This document shows, piece by piece, positions 1 to 9,318 of a DNA stretch of 64,000 bases (the first letter of the stretch is position 1; each line of letters opens with the position of its first letter). The stretch comes from Anaerosalibacter bizertensis. Its GTDB lineage: Bacteria > Bacillota > Clostridia > Tissierellales > Sporanaerobacteraceae. The stretch is taken from NCBI RefSeq assembly GCF_009696605.1, contig NZ_VULR01000008.1:62001-126000 (forward strand), read 5' to 3'. Both the position numbers and the translations under genes were made by a program. Below the pieces are notes generated by a model. It worked only from the letters and a program-made list of their open reading frames with translations, was not told the origin of the DNA and did no database searches.

Positions 1-134
1 TAGAAAAGGGAAAAGAAGAGATTAAAAAAATTGAAGAAAAAGAGAAAGCTATAAATAAGGAAATTGAAATGATTTATAGGGAAGAAAAAGGCCTAATATT
101 GAATAAAATTTTTAATGAAGTTTTTAATGGTTAA
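1..134 (+). CDS. 3' end of a coiled-coil V-type ATPase subunit (partial)
   Basis: The window opens inside a reading frame that ends at TAA 132-134, 17 bases before the next gene. The 43 visible residues are almost all Glu, Lys, Ile and Asn in a helical pattern, ending in LNKIFNEVFNG. A charged coiled coil directly upstream of subunit C fits the small stalk subunit called NtpF or AhaH in this operon type, which forms the peripheral stalk with subunit E. The assignment rests on position and composition because the N-terminus lies outside the window. A generic coiled-coil protein cannot be excluded. Confidence 0.6.
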   Translation, partial: EKGKEEIKKIEEKEKAINKEIEMIYREEKGLILNKIFNEVFNG

Positions 135-151
135 TTTAAGGGGCTGAAATC

Positions 152-1141
152 ATGGAAAATGAAAGACGATTTGCAGCATTAAATACTAAGATAAGGGTTT
201 TAAAGGGAAATCTTTTGACAGATGAGGATTTCATATATTTTTTTGATAAAAAAAATGTAGTGGAAATTGCCGAGTATTTAAAAGAAAGTACAAATTATAA
301 AGTAGTTTTAAAAGATGTAAATATAAAAAACATTCATAGGAGAGATTTAGAAAAGTTACTTAAGGAATACATAGTGCTCCAATATAAGAAGCTTCTTTAT
401 TATTTTACAGATGACTATAGAAAGCTATTTGAAACTATATTTATTAGGTATGAAATAGAAGACTTAAAATTGCATTTGAGAAATCTATCAAGGAAAGAAG
501 ATATTAATGAACTTAATAAATTTGTAGAAAGCTTGAAAGAAACAATATATTATCCAGTATTAAAACCTTATTTAACTGAAGAAGACAGAAGACTTTTATT
601 TTATATGGAAATGAATTTAGATAGATTATATTTTTCACTTCTTAGAAAGTATTCTATGGGATTAAATAAAAAGGATAGCCTTTTATTTAGGGAATTTCTT
701 GGAAAAAATATTGATTTATTAAATTTGGAATGGATTTATAGAGGAATAAAATTTTATAAATTAATTCCTGAAGAGCTTATAAACTATACAATTCAAGATG
801 GACATGAATTTAAATGCAAGGATATAAAGTCCCTTTGCTATTCTAATGAAAGACAGTTTAAAGAAAAGGTATTAAATTCAAAATATAGTTTTTTATTTGA
901 TACTAAACAAGATATAGATTTGTATATGGAAAGAAGAATAGAACGGTATTTGTATTTTCAATCCTTAGAATTACTTAGGAAAGGTAAATTAGATATTACA
1001 GTATCTTTAGCTTATATTCATCTATTGGAATACGAAGTGAGAGATCTTTTTTCTACTATAGAAGTTATAAAATATGGACTATCTTTTGAAGAGGGAAAGA
1101 AGTATCTCATAAGGAGAATTGAAGGAAGTGATGATAGATAA
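152..1141 (+). CDS. ntpC: V/A-type ATPase subunit C
   Basis: 329 residues, the usual size for the C (d-type) subunit, which caps the rotor ring and couples the central stalk to the membrane c-ring. The protein is highly helical and rich in Tyr, Leu, Lys and Glu, with repeated hydrophobic three-helix stretches such as LEWIYRGIKFYKL typical of this funnel-shaped subunit. It has no transmembrane segment. The start ATG follows AAGGGG at 138-143. Its stop overlaps the start of the I subunit by one base (TAATG), indicating translational coupling. The position between a coiled-coil subunit and subunit I supports the call. Confidence 0.9.
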   Translation: MENERRFAALNTKIRVLKGNLLTDEDFIYFFDKKNVVEIAEYLKESTNYKVVLKDVNIKNIHRRDLEKLLKEYIVLQYKKLLYYFTDDYRKLFETIFIRYEIEDLKLHLRNLSRKEDINELNKFVESLKETIYYPVLKPYLTEEDRRLLFYMEMNLDRLYFSLLRKYSMGLNKKDSLLFREFLGKNIDLLNLEWIYRGIKFYKLIPEELINYTIQDGHEFKCKDIKSLCYSNERQFKEKVLNSKYSFLFDTKQDIDLYMERRIERYLYFQSLELLRKGKLDITVSLAYIHLLEYEVRDLFSTIEVIKYGLSFEEGKKYLIRRIEGSDDR

Positions 1142-3096
1142 TGGCTGTTGAAAAAATGTCTATGATGAATATTGTAGGAGATGTAAGAATTGCAGATAAG
1201 GTATTGAAGGATCTTATCCTTTTAGAAAGTATTAGTCTAGTTAATGCTCTAAGAGAAATAGAAGAAAATAGCTTTATGTTCAATGTAAAAGACGAAAATA
1301 TTGAAAAGATTATAGATTTAAATTTCATATCATCTTTCCCTAAAGATGAAAAATGTGAAGATTGTTTAAAAAAGGTAGAAAAATTAAATAGTATATTTAA
1401 AGAAGAACTTTATTTAGATAAAAATTCTTTAAAAGAAGATTATGATTTTGAGGAATCTATAAAGGCTTTTCAAAGTATTTATGAAGAAATTATATTAACA
1501 TATGATGAGATATTATCTTTAGAGGATGAATTAGAAAGCATTAATAAAGCTTATAAGAATTTCATGTATTTGCAAGATACCGAAATTCATATGGAAGACT
1601 TAAGAAACTTAAAGTATTTTAATTATGACTTTGGGGTTTTAACAAAAGAAGATAGATTGAAATTGAAAAAGAATTATGAAAATATATTAGCAGCAGTTCT
1701 TCATACAGGTACTGGGGATAATGGAGAAGTATATCTTATTATATATCCTAGTAGCTTAGAAGAGGAGACTACTAGAATTTTAAGATCCCTAAATTTCAAT
1801 AAGATAGATATTCCTGAAGAATTTTCTGGTACTCCACAAAATATAATTGAGGATCTTCATGTAAAGAAAAGTGAAATTGAAGATAAATTAGAATCTCTAG
1901 AAAAAAAGCTAGAAGAGTTAAAGAAGAATAATATAGATGAAGTTCAAAAGTTTCTGAGTAAGGTTCAGATGGCAGAAAAAATTGAAGAGGCAAAGGAAAA
2001 CATGGCCTGCTCCCAAAAATTTTTCTACCTTTCAGCATGGGTGCCAGCTAGCTATAAAAACAATATAGAAGGTGCTCTAGCTAAATATGAAGGATTACTT
2101 ATTACATTTAAAGATGAAAGTGAAATTTCAAAATCTAACCCACCTACTAAACTTAAGAACAATAAAATATTTAGACCTTTTGAAACATTGGTTAAGATGT
2201 ATGGTACACCTTCTTATAATGAATTAGATCCAACACCTTTTTTGAGTATTACATATATGCTTTTATTTGGAGCAATGTTTGGAGATTTAGGTCAAGGACT
2301 AGTACTCCTTTTGGGAGGATATATTCTTTCAAGAAAAAAAGGAAGTAAAGTGTTTGGAGGTTTAGTTTCTAGATTAGGGATTAGCTCTATGATATTTGGG
2401 ACCCTTTATGGAGCTTTTTTTGGATTTGAGGATGTAATTCCAGCCCTTTTAATCAGGCCCTTTGAAAATATAGATATAGTTTTAAAAGCTGCTATAGCCA
2501 TAGGAATACTTTTGTTGTTTATAAGCTATATATTTAGCATGTTAAACAGTATTAAGAGGAAAGATTTAAAGGATGGATTATTTGGAAAAGACGGATTAGT
2601 AGGATTTATGTTCTATATACTTTTATTGCTCCTTATAGGTGGAGTAGTACTTAGAAAGACTATTATTCCTAAAACATTAGGTTTGGTGTTATCTATTGTT
2701 TTTATTGCCTTAATGATTTTAAAAGAGCCATTATCCAATTTAATTTTAGGAAAGAGGCCATTATATGGAGAGGACCCTTCAAGTTATTATATAGAAAGTA
2801 GTTTTTCTATATTGGAAACCCTTCTAAGTATGTTAAGTGGCACAGTATCTTTTATAAGGGTAGGTGCCTTTGCCCTTACCCATGTAGGGCTATTTATAGC
2901 TTTTCAAACTATAGGAGAAATGATAGGTACTCAAGTAGGGAATGTAATTGTTTTGATTTTAGGAAACTTAATCATAATAGGCCTTGAAGGCTTAATAGTA
3001 TTTATACAAGGTTTAAGGCTTCAGTATTATGAATTGTTTAGCAGGTATTATAAAGGAGAAGGTATTGAATTTAAGCCAATAAGAATTGAAAGATAG
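1141..3096 (+). CDS. ntpI: V/A-type ATPase membrane subunit I (a-subunit)
   Basis: 651 residues in two parts. The first ~370 are cytoplasmic and contain a coiled coil (about residues 235-275, Lys/Glu/Leu-rich); the rest holds about seven or eight membrane segments. The motif SFIRVGAFALTHVGL near residues 570-585 carries the conserved arginine (R573) that faces the c-ring carboxylate during ion passage. This subunit forms the ion half-channels and anchors the peripheral stalks. The ATG overlaps the ntpC stop by one base, and ntpK follows after 12 bases with AGGAGG before it. Length and motif match the family well. Confidence 0.95.
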   Translation: MAVEKMSMMNIVGDVRIADKVLKDLILLESISLVNALREIEENSFMFNVKDENIEKIIDLNFISSFPKDEKCEDCLKKVEKLNSIFKEELYLDKNSLKEDYDFEESIKAFQSIYEEIILTYDEILSLEDELESINKAYKNFMYLQDTEIHMEDLRNLKYFNYDFGVLTKEDRLKLKKNYENILAAVLHTGTGDNGEVYLIIYPSSLEEETTRILRSLNFNKIDIPEEFSGTPQNIIEDLHVKKSEIEDKLESLEKKLEELKKNNIDEVQKFLSKVQMAEKIEEAKENMACSQKFFYLSAWVPASYKNNIEGALAKYEGLLITFKDESEISKSNPPTKLKNNKIFRPFETLVKMYGTPSYNELDPTPFLSITYMLLFGAMFGDLGQGLVLLLGGYILSRKKGSKVFGGLVSRLGISSMIFGTLYGAFFGFEDVIPALLIRPFENIDIVLKAAIAIGILLLFISYIFSMLNSIKRKDLKDGLFGKDGLVGFMFYILLLLLIGGVVLRKTIIPKTLGLVLSIVFIALMILKEPLSNLILGKRPLYGEDPSSYYIESSFSILETLLSMLSGTVSFIRVGAFALTHVGLFIAFQTIGEMIGTQVGNVIVLILGNLIIIGLEGLIVFIQGLRLQYYELFSRYYKGEGIEFKPIRIER

Positions 3097-3108
3097 GAGG
3101 AAAATTAA

Positions 3109-3531
3109 ATGACTTTCATAATGATATCAACTACAATCATGGTTTTAATGACTATTGGAACAGGGTTTTATTTTCTATATAAGGGAGTAGAAGCTAATAA
3201 AAGTAAACTTAAAAAGGTACTTTGTTTTAACCTATATGCATTTATACCACTATTAGTTTCAGCTATTGTTATATTTGTACCAAACTTTTCTCAAGCCCAA
3301 GGAGCTAATGCTAGTTCACCTTCAGGACTAGGCCTTATGGCAGCAGCCCTTTCTACAGGACTAGCAACTATTGGTGCAGGATATGCAGTAGGAGTAGTAG
3401 GATCATCTGCCTTAGGTGCTGTATCAGAAGAACCAGGTATATTAGGGAAAACCCTTATATTTGTTGGATTAGCTGAAGGTATAGCTATATACGGTCTTAT
3501 AGTGTCAATCCTTATATTAGGGAGACTGTAG
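3109..3531 (+). CDS. ntpK: V/A-type ATPase rotor subunit K (c-subunit)
   Basis: 140 residues. The C-terminal half (about 73-140) is a glycine-rich helical hairpin typical of rotor c-subunits, with the ion-binding carboxylate at E123 in GLAEGIAIYGL. The N-terminal part has two further hydrophobic segments (about 4-24 and 40-58) that lack the glycine pattern, so only one carboxylate-bearing hairpin is present, unlike the 156-160-residue double hairpin of Enterococcus NtpK. E123 is followed by Gly rather than Thr/Ser, and no Gln is seen in the first hairpin helix, so the usual sodium ligands are not obvious. Ion specificity (H+ or Na+) is not decided by the sequence alone. Confidence 0.92.
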   Translation: MTFIMISTTIMVLMTIGTGFYFLYKGVEANKSKLKKVLCFNLYAFIPLLVSAIVIFVPNFSQAQGANASSPSGLGLMAAALSTGLATIGAGYAVGVVGSSALGAVSEEPGILGKTLIFVGLAEGIAIYGLIVSILILGRL

Positions 3532-3534
3532 AAA

Positions 3535-3840
3535 ATGAGATCATTTCTAATTAGCGACAATAAAGATACAATAGTAGGTCTTAGGCTTGCTGGAATAGAT
3601 GGAGTTTTAGCCACAAAAAGCAAAGACATAATTGAAGAATTAGATAAAGCTATTGAAAATAAGGATATAGGAATAATAATTCTTACAGAAAATACATTTA
3701 ACAAGGTAAAAGATAAGGTCTTGGAGATAAAGCTAAGAAAAAAAGTCCCTTTAATAATTACTATACCTAATAGATATGGAATGAGGGATAAAGATTTTAT
3801 TACAAAATATATAAGAGATTCAATAGGTATTAAAATTTAA
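3535..3840 (+). CDS. ntpG: V/A-type ATPase subunit F (NtpG)
   Basis: 101 residues, the expected length of the small central-stalk subunit that binds subunit D and transmits rotation. The fold signature is visible: an N-terminal Rossmann-like strand-turn (LISDNKDTIVGLRLAGIDG), then IGIIILTENTF and a VPLIITIPN strand, as in archaeal AtpF and Enterococcus NtpG. The start is four bases after the ntpK stop with no strong ribosome site, suggesting coupled translation. The name is fixed by family features and by its place between K and E. Confidence 0.9.
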   Translation: MRSFLISDNKDTIVGLRLAGIDGVLATKSKDIIEELDKAIENKDIGIIILTENTFNKVKDKVLEIKLRKKVPLIITIPNRYGMRDKDFITKYIRDSIGIKI

Positions 3841-3852
3841 GGTGGTGGCATT

Positions 3853-4482
3853 GTGATTACCATTGAAGATAAACTAAATATATTTTATAAGATAGTACTA
3901 GAAAAAGAAAAAGAAGAAAGTCTAAAAGTATTAAATGAGATTGAAGAAAAGAATAAAGCGACTTTAGATAAACATAGAGAAAGACTATTTAAAGTAAAAG
4001 ATGATATCATAGAAAAAAGTATTAAAAATGGAGAATTGAAAAAAGATGAATTAATTTCTCAGGAAATAGTAGAAGCTAGAAAAAGGATATTTACTAAGAA
4101 AGAAGGGTTGTTAGATGACCTTATATTATCTTTAGAGAAAAAAGCTAAAGACTTTGTAAACTCTGAAGAATATAGCCAGTATTTATTAGATGGAATAGGA
4201 AGAGTTTTAAAAGATATAGAGGATGAGGCTATAATAATTTATTTGAAGAATGAGGATAGACTTGGCCTTAGTGGAAGTATAGCTAAGGTAGGTATAGAAA
4301 TAGGTAAGAAAATTTCTTTTGAAAATGCCAATGAAGATATAATTGGAGGATTTATAGTTTCTGATATAGATAAAAAATATTTAATAGATGAAAGCTTTAA
4401 GGGAAAAATAGAAGAAAACAAATACTTAATAGGAGAAGAACTATATAGCACCTTAGGAAAAGCAGGTGATATTCTTGACTGA
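3853..4482 (+). CDS. ntpE: V/A-type ATPase peripheral stalk subunit E
   Basis: 209 residues. The first ~100 are a continuous charged helix (EKEKEESLKVLNEIEEKNK and onward), followed by a mixed alpha/beta C-terminal domain that clamps the catalytic head, with the pattern IIGGFIVSD near the end that is typical of subunit E. GTG start at 3853 preceded by AGGTGGTGG. The end of the gene overlaps the beginning of ntpA by about eight bases, consistent with coupled synthesis. Subunit E pairs with the small coiled-coil subunit whose tail opens the window. Confidence 0.9.
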   Translation: MITIEDKLNIFYKIVLEKEKEESLKVLNEIEEKNKATLDKHRERLFKVKDDIIEKSIKNGELKKDELISQEIVEARKRIFTKKEGLLDDLILSLEKKAKDFVNSEEYSQYLLDGIGRVLKDIEDEAIIIYLKNEDRLGLSGSIAKVGIEIGKKISFENANEDIIGGFIVSDIDKKYLIDESFKGKIEENKYLIGEELYSTLGKAGDILD

Positions 4483-6247
4483 TATATTGGGAAAAGTAGA
4501 TATGATAAACGGGCCTGTTATTAGAGGTGTAGAGATGACAGGATTTAAAATGCGTGAGATGGTGCTAGTTGGCGAAAAAAAGCTTATAGGTGAAGTTATT
4601 TCCATTGATGGGGAGACTGGTATCATACAAGTATATGAGGAGACAGAAGGATTAAAAAAAGGAGAGTCTATTGTATCTACAGGGAAACCTTTGAGCCTCA
4701 AATTAGGACCAGGAATACTTGGAAATATGTTTGATGGTATAGAAAGGCCATTGAAAAAGATAAATAATGATTTTGGAAGCTTTATTCCAGAAGGCATAGG
4801 GCTTATATCCCTTGATGAAGAAAAGCTATGGGAAGTAAATATTTTAGTTAATGTAGGGGATTTTATAAATGAAGGTCAGGTATTTGGAACTGTAGAAGAA
4901 ACATCCCTTATTACCCATAAATTAATAGTGCCTTTTGGAGTTAGAGGAAAGGTTGTTAATATTAAAGAAAATGGCAAATATTCTATAGAAGAAGAGTTAG
5001 TAGTAGTAGAGGATGAAAAAGGGTATAATCATTCGTTAAAGATGTACCAGGAATGGCCTGTTAGAACACCAAGACCAGTTAAAGAAAGATTGCCAATAGA
5101 TAGATTACTCATTACAGGACAAAGGGTATTAGATATATTTTTTCCTATAGCTAAAGGAGGAACTGCTGCTATTCCTGGAGGATTTGGAACAGGAAAAACT
5201 ATGACCCAACATCAATTAGCAAAATGGTCTGATGCAGATATTATAGTGTATATAGGTTGTGGTGAAAGGGGCAATGAAATGACTGAAGTATTGGAAGATT
5301 TTCCGAAATTAATCGACCCTAAAACTAATAAACCTATAATGGAAAGGACAGTCCTCATAGCTAATACATCAAATATGCCTGTAGCTGCCAGAGAAGCTAG
5401 TATATATACAGGAATAACTATAGCTGAGTATTTTAGAGATATGGGATATCATGTAGCCATAATGGCAGATTCTACTTCTAGGTGGGCTGAAGCTTTAAGG
5501 GAAATCTCTGGCAGACTTGAGGAAATGCCAGCTGAAGAAGGATATCCTGCTTATCTACCTACTAGGCTTGCAGAGTTCTATGAAAGAGCAGGATATGTAA
5601 AAAATTTAAACAATGAAGAAGGGTCTGTAACTATTATAGGGGCTGTGTCACCAGCAGGTGGAGATTTTTCAGAACCAGTTACAGAAAATACAAAAAGGTT
5701 TGTAAATGTATTTTTGGCCCTTGATAGAGAATTAGCATATTCTAGACATTATCCAGCTATAAATTGGCTTACAAGTTATAGTGGATATGTAGAAATGCTC
5801 AAAGATTTCTATAGTAGAGAATTAGATGAAGATGTAAAAGAGCTTCGAGGAAAAATGTTGAAGCTTTTATATGAAGAAAATAGGCTTAAAGATTTAGTTT
5901 CATTGGTAGGGGAAGATGTACTTCCAGATGAACAGAGATTTATCCTTGAGATAGCAAGGGTGATAAAGATAGGCTTTTTACAACAAAATGCTTTTCATAA
6001 AGAAGATACATTTGTCCCATTGAAAAAACAAATTCAAATGTTAAAGACAATAGACCATCTCTATGAAAGAGGATTGAATTCAATTGAGAAGGGAATACCA
6101 ATTTCTCAGATAAAGGATAACAAATTATTTGAGGATATTATTAAGATGAAATACAATATTCCAAATAATAATTTAGATGGAATTGTTGAATTAAATGAAC
6201 AAATAGATAATTTTTACAATGATTTAGATGCAAAATACTCTAGGTAG
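4475..6247 (+). CDS. ntpA: V/A-type ATPase catalytic subunit A
   Basis: 590 residues from the TTG chosen here. It carries the catalytic Walker A motif GGFGTGKT at about 235-242, the bulge (non-homologous) region about 110-200 typical of A subunits rather than F1 beta, and the [17 protein letters not shown] signature. It hydrolyses or makes ATP in the hexameric head with subunit B. I chose TTG 4475 because AGGTGA at 4464-4469 is correctly spaced; a GTG at 4466 would add three residues and overlap that site. It overlaps ntpE and is followed 13 bases later by ntpB. Confidence 0.96.
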   Translation: MTDILGKVDMINGPVIRGVEMTGFKMREMVLVGEKKLIGEVISIDGETGIIQVYEETEGLKKGESIVSTGKPLSLKLGPGILGNMFDGIERPLKKINNDFGSFIPEGIGLISLDEEKLWEVNILVNVGDFINEGQVFGTVEETSLITHKLIVPFGVRGKVVNIKENGKYSIEEELVVVEDEKGYNHSLKMYQEWPVRTPRPVKERLPIDRLLITGQRVLDIFFPIAKGGTAAIPGGFGTGKTMTQHQLAKWSDADIIVYIGCGERGNEMTEVLEDFPKLIDPKTNKPIMERTVLIANTSNMPVAAREASIYTGITIAEYFRDMGYHVAIMADSTSRWAEALREISGRLEEMPAEEGYPAYLPTRLAEFYERAGYVKNLNNEEGSVTIIGAVSPAGGDFSEPVTENTKRFVNVFLALDRELAYSRHYPAINWLTSYSGYVEMLKDFYSRELDEDVKELRGKMLKLLYEENRLKDLVSLVGEDVLPDEQRFILEIARVIKIGFLQQNAFHKEDTFVPLKKQIQMLKTIDHLYERGLNSIEKGIPISQIKDNKLFEDIIKMKYNIPNNNLDGIVELNEQIDNFYNDLDAKYSR

Positions 6248-6260
6248 AGAGGTAGATAAT

Positions 6261-7643
6261 ATGAAGAAGGAGTATTTACAATTAGATAGAATTGAAGGAG
6301 CATTGATAGAGCTTTCAAATACTCACAATGTAGGCTATGGTGAAGTAGTAGAAATAGAAAATAATAATGGGAATAAAAAACTTGGAAGGGTTATAAAGAT
6401 AGAGGAAGATAGTGTAATAGTTCAAGTTTTTGGTTCTACAACAGGCATATCTACTAAAAATACTAAGGTGGGATTTAAAGGGAAACCTTTTGAGATATCA
6501 TTGTCAAAAGATATTTTAGGAAGAACTTTTAATGGCATAGGAAAGCCTATAGACGGAATGGGAGAGATATACTCTAGAGAAAGTTACAATGTTAATGGAA
6601 GACCTATAAATCCAGTAGCAAGGGAGTATCCAAGAAATTATATTCAAACAGGAATTTCTTCAATAGATGGACTTATGACATTAATAAGAGGACAAAAACT
6701 TCCTATATTTTCTGGAAATGGCCTTCCACACAATGAATTGGCAGCTCAAATTGTAAGGCAGGCAAAGATAAAGGCTAAAGATGGAAGAGATACAAGGTTT
6801 GGAATAGTATTTGCAGCTATGGGAGTGAAACATGATGAGGCCCATTTTTTCAGAGAAACTTTTAGAAAATCCCATGTATTAGATAGGGTAGTTATGTATA
6901 TAAACTATGCAGATGATCCTATTATGGAGAGAATTATAGCTCCAAGAGCTGCTCTTACAGCAGCTGAATACCTAGCTTTTGAACAAAATATGCATATATT
7001 AGTTATAATGACCGATATTACAAGTTATGGAGAAGCGCTAAGAGAGATATCTTCACTAAGAGAGGAAGTACCTAGTAGGAGAGGATATCCTGGATATCTC
7101 TATTCAGATTTAGCAAGTCTATATGAAAGGGCAGGAATGTTGAAGGATAAAAGTGGTTCAATTACATTGATACCTATACTTACTATGCCTAATGATGATA
7201 TTACCCATCCTATTCCAGATCTAACTGGATACATAACAGAGGGACAAATAGTTCTTTCAAGAGAATTATATCAAAAGAATATTTATCCACCTGTAAATGT
7301 ACTGCCATCACTTTCAAGGTTAATGAAGGATGGTATAGGGGAAGGATTTACAAGAGAAGATCATCCAGATGTATCAAATCAACTTTTTTCTTCCTATTCA
7401 AAAGTTCAAGAAGTAAGATCCCTTGCCCAAATAATAGGAGAAGATGATTTATCAGATAAAGATAAAAGGTATTTAGAATTTGGCAGGAAGTTTGAAGAAG
7501 TATTTGTAAATCAAGATTTTAACGATGATAGGGACATAGAAGATACTTTAAACATAGGTTGGGAATTGTTATCTATCCTACCAATAGAAGAGTTAGATAG
7601 GTTAGATTCTAAATTAATAGAAAAACATATTAAAAATAGGTGA
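6261..7643 (+). CDS. ntpB: V/A-type ATPase regulatory subunit B
   Basis: 460 residues from ATG 6261, which has GAGGTAG just upstream; an earlier ATG at 6228 lies inside ntpA and lacks a ribosome site. The protein aligns by eye to the non-catalytic B subunit: the P-loop position reads SGNGLPHNE (about 151-159) instead of a Walker A motif, as in all B subunits, and the signatures [18 protein letters not shown] and [18 protein letters not shown] are present. It alternates with subunit A in the head and contributes the arginine finger. No odd features. Confidence 0.96.
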   Translation: MKKEYLQLDRIEGALIELSNTHNVGYGEVVEIENNNGNKKLGRVIKIEEDSVIVQVFGSTTGISTKNTKVGFKGKPFEISLSKDILGRTFNGIGKPIDGMGEIYSRESYNVNGRPINPVAREYPRNYIQTGISSIDGLMTLIRGQKLPIFSGNGLPHNELAAQIVRQAKIKAKDGRDTRFGIVFAAMGVKHDEAHFFRETFRKSHVLDRVVMYINYADDPIMERIIAPRAALTAAEYLAFEQNMHILVIMTDITSYGEALREISSLREEVPSRRGYPGYLYSDLASLYERAGMLKDKSGSITLIPILTMPNDDITHPIPDLTGYITEGQIVLSRELYQKNIYPPVNVLPSLSRLMKDGIGEGFTREDHPDVSNQLFSSYSKVQEVRSLAQIIGEDDLSDKDKRYLEFGRKFEEVFVNQDFNDDRDIEDTLNIGWELLSILPIEELDRLDSKLIEKHIKNR

Positions 7644-7647
7644 TAAT

Positions 7648-8262
7648 ATGCCAGTATATAAAATGACCCCTACAAAAGCTAATTTAATTAAAGCTAAAAA
7701 TTCTTTAGAGTTCTCTAAGAAAGGTTATGAGCTGTTAGATAAAAAGAGAACAGTTCTCATAAGGGAAATGATGGCTCTAATTGAAAGTGCTAATAAAATA
7801 GAAAATGAAATAAATATAGCTTTTCAAGAAGCATATAAAAAACTACAGTTTGCTAATATAACTATGGGTTCAGATTCGGTAGAAGAGATAGCCATGTCAT
7901 TAGAAAAAGAAGAAGGTTTTGATATACTTTTTAAAAGTATCATGGGGGTAGAGATTCCTTATATAAAATACGAAGAAGAACCTTTTTCTACAGAATATGA
8001 TTTCTTTAGGACCAATCCTACTTTTGATATGGCAGTATTGTCTTTTATAAAGATAAGATACCTTATTTATAAATTAGCAGAAATAGAAAATTCTGTTTAC
8101 AAGTTGGCTACAGAAATAGAAAAAACTCAAAAAAGAGCCAATGCATTGGAAAAAATCCAAATTCCTAAATACACAAAAGAAATAAAAGTTATTGGAGAAG
8201 TTTTAGAAGAAAAGGAAAGAGAAGACTTTTTTAGACTCAAGAGAGTTAAGGGGAAAAAATAG
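7648..8262 (+). CDS. ntpD: V/A-type ATPase central shaft subunit D
   Basis: 204 residues, with N- and C-terminal helices that would form the antiparallel coiled-coil shaft turning inside the A3B3 head. The start MPVYKMTPTKANLIKAKNSL is a recognisable D-subunit opening (TPTKxxLxxxKxxL), and a KRANALEKIQIPKY motif near residue 165 matches the family. AGGTGATA precedes ATG 7648. It is the last gene of the operon: a strong hairpin terminator begins five bases after the stop. Confidence 0.95.
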   Translation: MPVYKMTPTKANLIKAKNSLEFSKKGYELLDKKRTVLIREMMALIESANKIENEINIAFQEAYKKLQFANITMGSDSVEEIAMSLEKEEGFDILFKSIMGVEIPYIKYEEEPFSTEYDFFRTNPTFDMAVLSFIKIRYLIYKLAEIENSVYKLATEIEKTQKRANALEKIQIPKYTKEIKVIGEVLEEKEREDFFRLKRVKGKK

Positions 8263-8266
8263 ATTA

Positions 8267-8297
8267 AAACATCCTTACTAAAAGGATGTTTTTTTAC
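8267..8297 (+). terminator. Terminator of the ATPase operon
   Basis: A perfect 10-bp stem (AAACATCCTT with AAGGATGTTT) and a 5-base loop followed by a T run, immediately after ntpD. Intrinsic terminator. Confidence 0.9.
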
Positions 8298-8314
8298 TTT
8301 TTAAAAAAGGAGAA

Positions 8315-8341
8315 TTGTCTTAATTATCGAACTAATATAAT
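8315..8341 (+). promoter_or_regulatory. Probable sigma-A promoter for the moxR operon
   Basis: TTGTCT (8315) and TATAAT (8336-8341) are separated by 15 bases, short of the ideal 17, but the -10 is consensus. It lies between the ATPase terminator and the moxR start. Confidence 0.55.
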
Positions 8342-8364
8342 AGAATAAATATTGGAGGGAAATT

Positions 8365-9309
8365 ATGGACAATAAAATTTTTGTAGATTTTAAAGCTAAA
8401 ATTATTAAAAATGTATCCAAAGTTGTAATTGGAAAAGATAATATAATTGAATTATTAATAGTAGCATTAATATCAGGTGGACATGTATTATTAGAAGATA
8501 TTCCTGGTGTAGGGAAGACTATGCTAGTTAAAGCTTTTGCTAAAACATTAGGATTACCTTTCAAAAGAATTCAATTTACCCCAGATCTATTGCCTTCAGA
8601 TATTACAGGTATAAACTATTTCAATCAAAAAATAGATGATTTTCAATTTAGACCAGGGCCATTATTTGCAAATATTGTATTGGCAGATGAAATAAATAGA
8701 GCAACTCCTAGAACCCAGTCCAGCCTTTTAGAAGCTATGGAAGAAAAACAAATAACAGTAGATGGAGAAACTAGAGTATTAAATATTCCTTTTATGGTAT
8801 TGGCTACTCAAAATCCAGTAGAATCTTATGGAACCTTCCCTTTGCCAGAAGCCCAGTTGGATAGGTTTTTTATGAGAATTAGTATGGGCTATCCTACAAG
8901 AGAAGAAGAAAAAGAAGTAATATTTAGAAAACCATCATCCAATATAATAGACGATCTTCCTACAATAGTATCCCAAGATGAATTAGATTATGTACTTAAT
9001 AATTATGGAAAAGTAAAAATCACAGAAGATGTTATGGACTATATTTTAGATATAGTAGAGGCTACTAGAAATAACAGTAAGATTCAGTTAGGAGTAAGTC
9101 CTAGGGGAAGTATAGCTTTATTTAAGGCTTGTCAAAGTTATGCAGCTATAAATGGAAGAGATTATATCATTCCAGAAGATGTAAAAGAACTATGCCCCTA
9201 TGTATTCAACCATAGAATCTTAATAAGAGGAGCAAGTGATATAAAAACTAGCAAAGATATACTTTCCAATATCCTTAACCATATAAAAGTACCTGTGGAA
9301 GAACTTTAG
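8365..9309 (+). CDS. MoxR-family AAA+ ATPase
   Basis: 314 residues. Walker A EDIPGVGKT at 44-52, Walker B VLADEI at 105-110, then the LLEAMEEKQIT sensor region and ATQNPVE motif characteristic of the MoxR family. These ATPases act as chaperones or modulators of a partner, usually a DUF58/von Willebrand-type protein encoded next door, as here. ATG 8365 is preceded by GGAGGG. The DUF58 gene follows after nine bases, and a membrane protein gene follows that with overlap, so the three form one operon. The client is not predictable from sequence. Confidence 0.9.
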   Translation: MDNKIFVDFKAKIIKNVSKVVIGKDNIIELLIVALISGGHVLLEDIPGVGKTMLVKAFAKTLGLPFKRIQFTPDLLPSDITGINYFNQKIDDFQFRPGPLFANIVLADEINRATPRTQSSLLEAMEEKQITVDGETRVLNIPFMVLATQNPVESYGTFPLPEAQLDRFFMRISMGYPTREEEKEVIFRKPSSNIIDDLPTIVSQDELDYVLNNYGKVKITEDVMDYILDIVEATRNNSKIQLGVSPRGSIALFKACQSYAAINGRDYIIPEDVKELCPYVFNHRILIRGASDIKTSKDILSNILNHIKVPVEEL

Positions 9310-9318
9310 GAGGATTAT

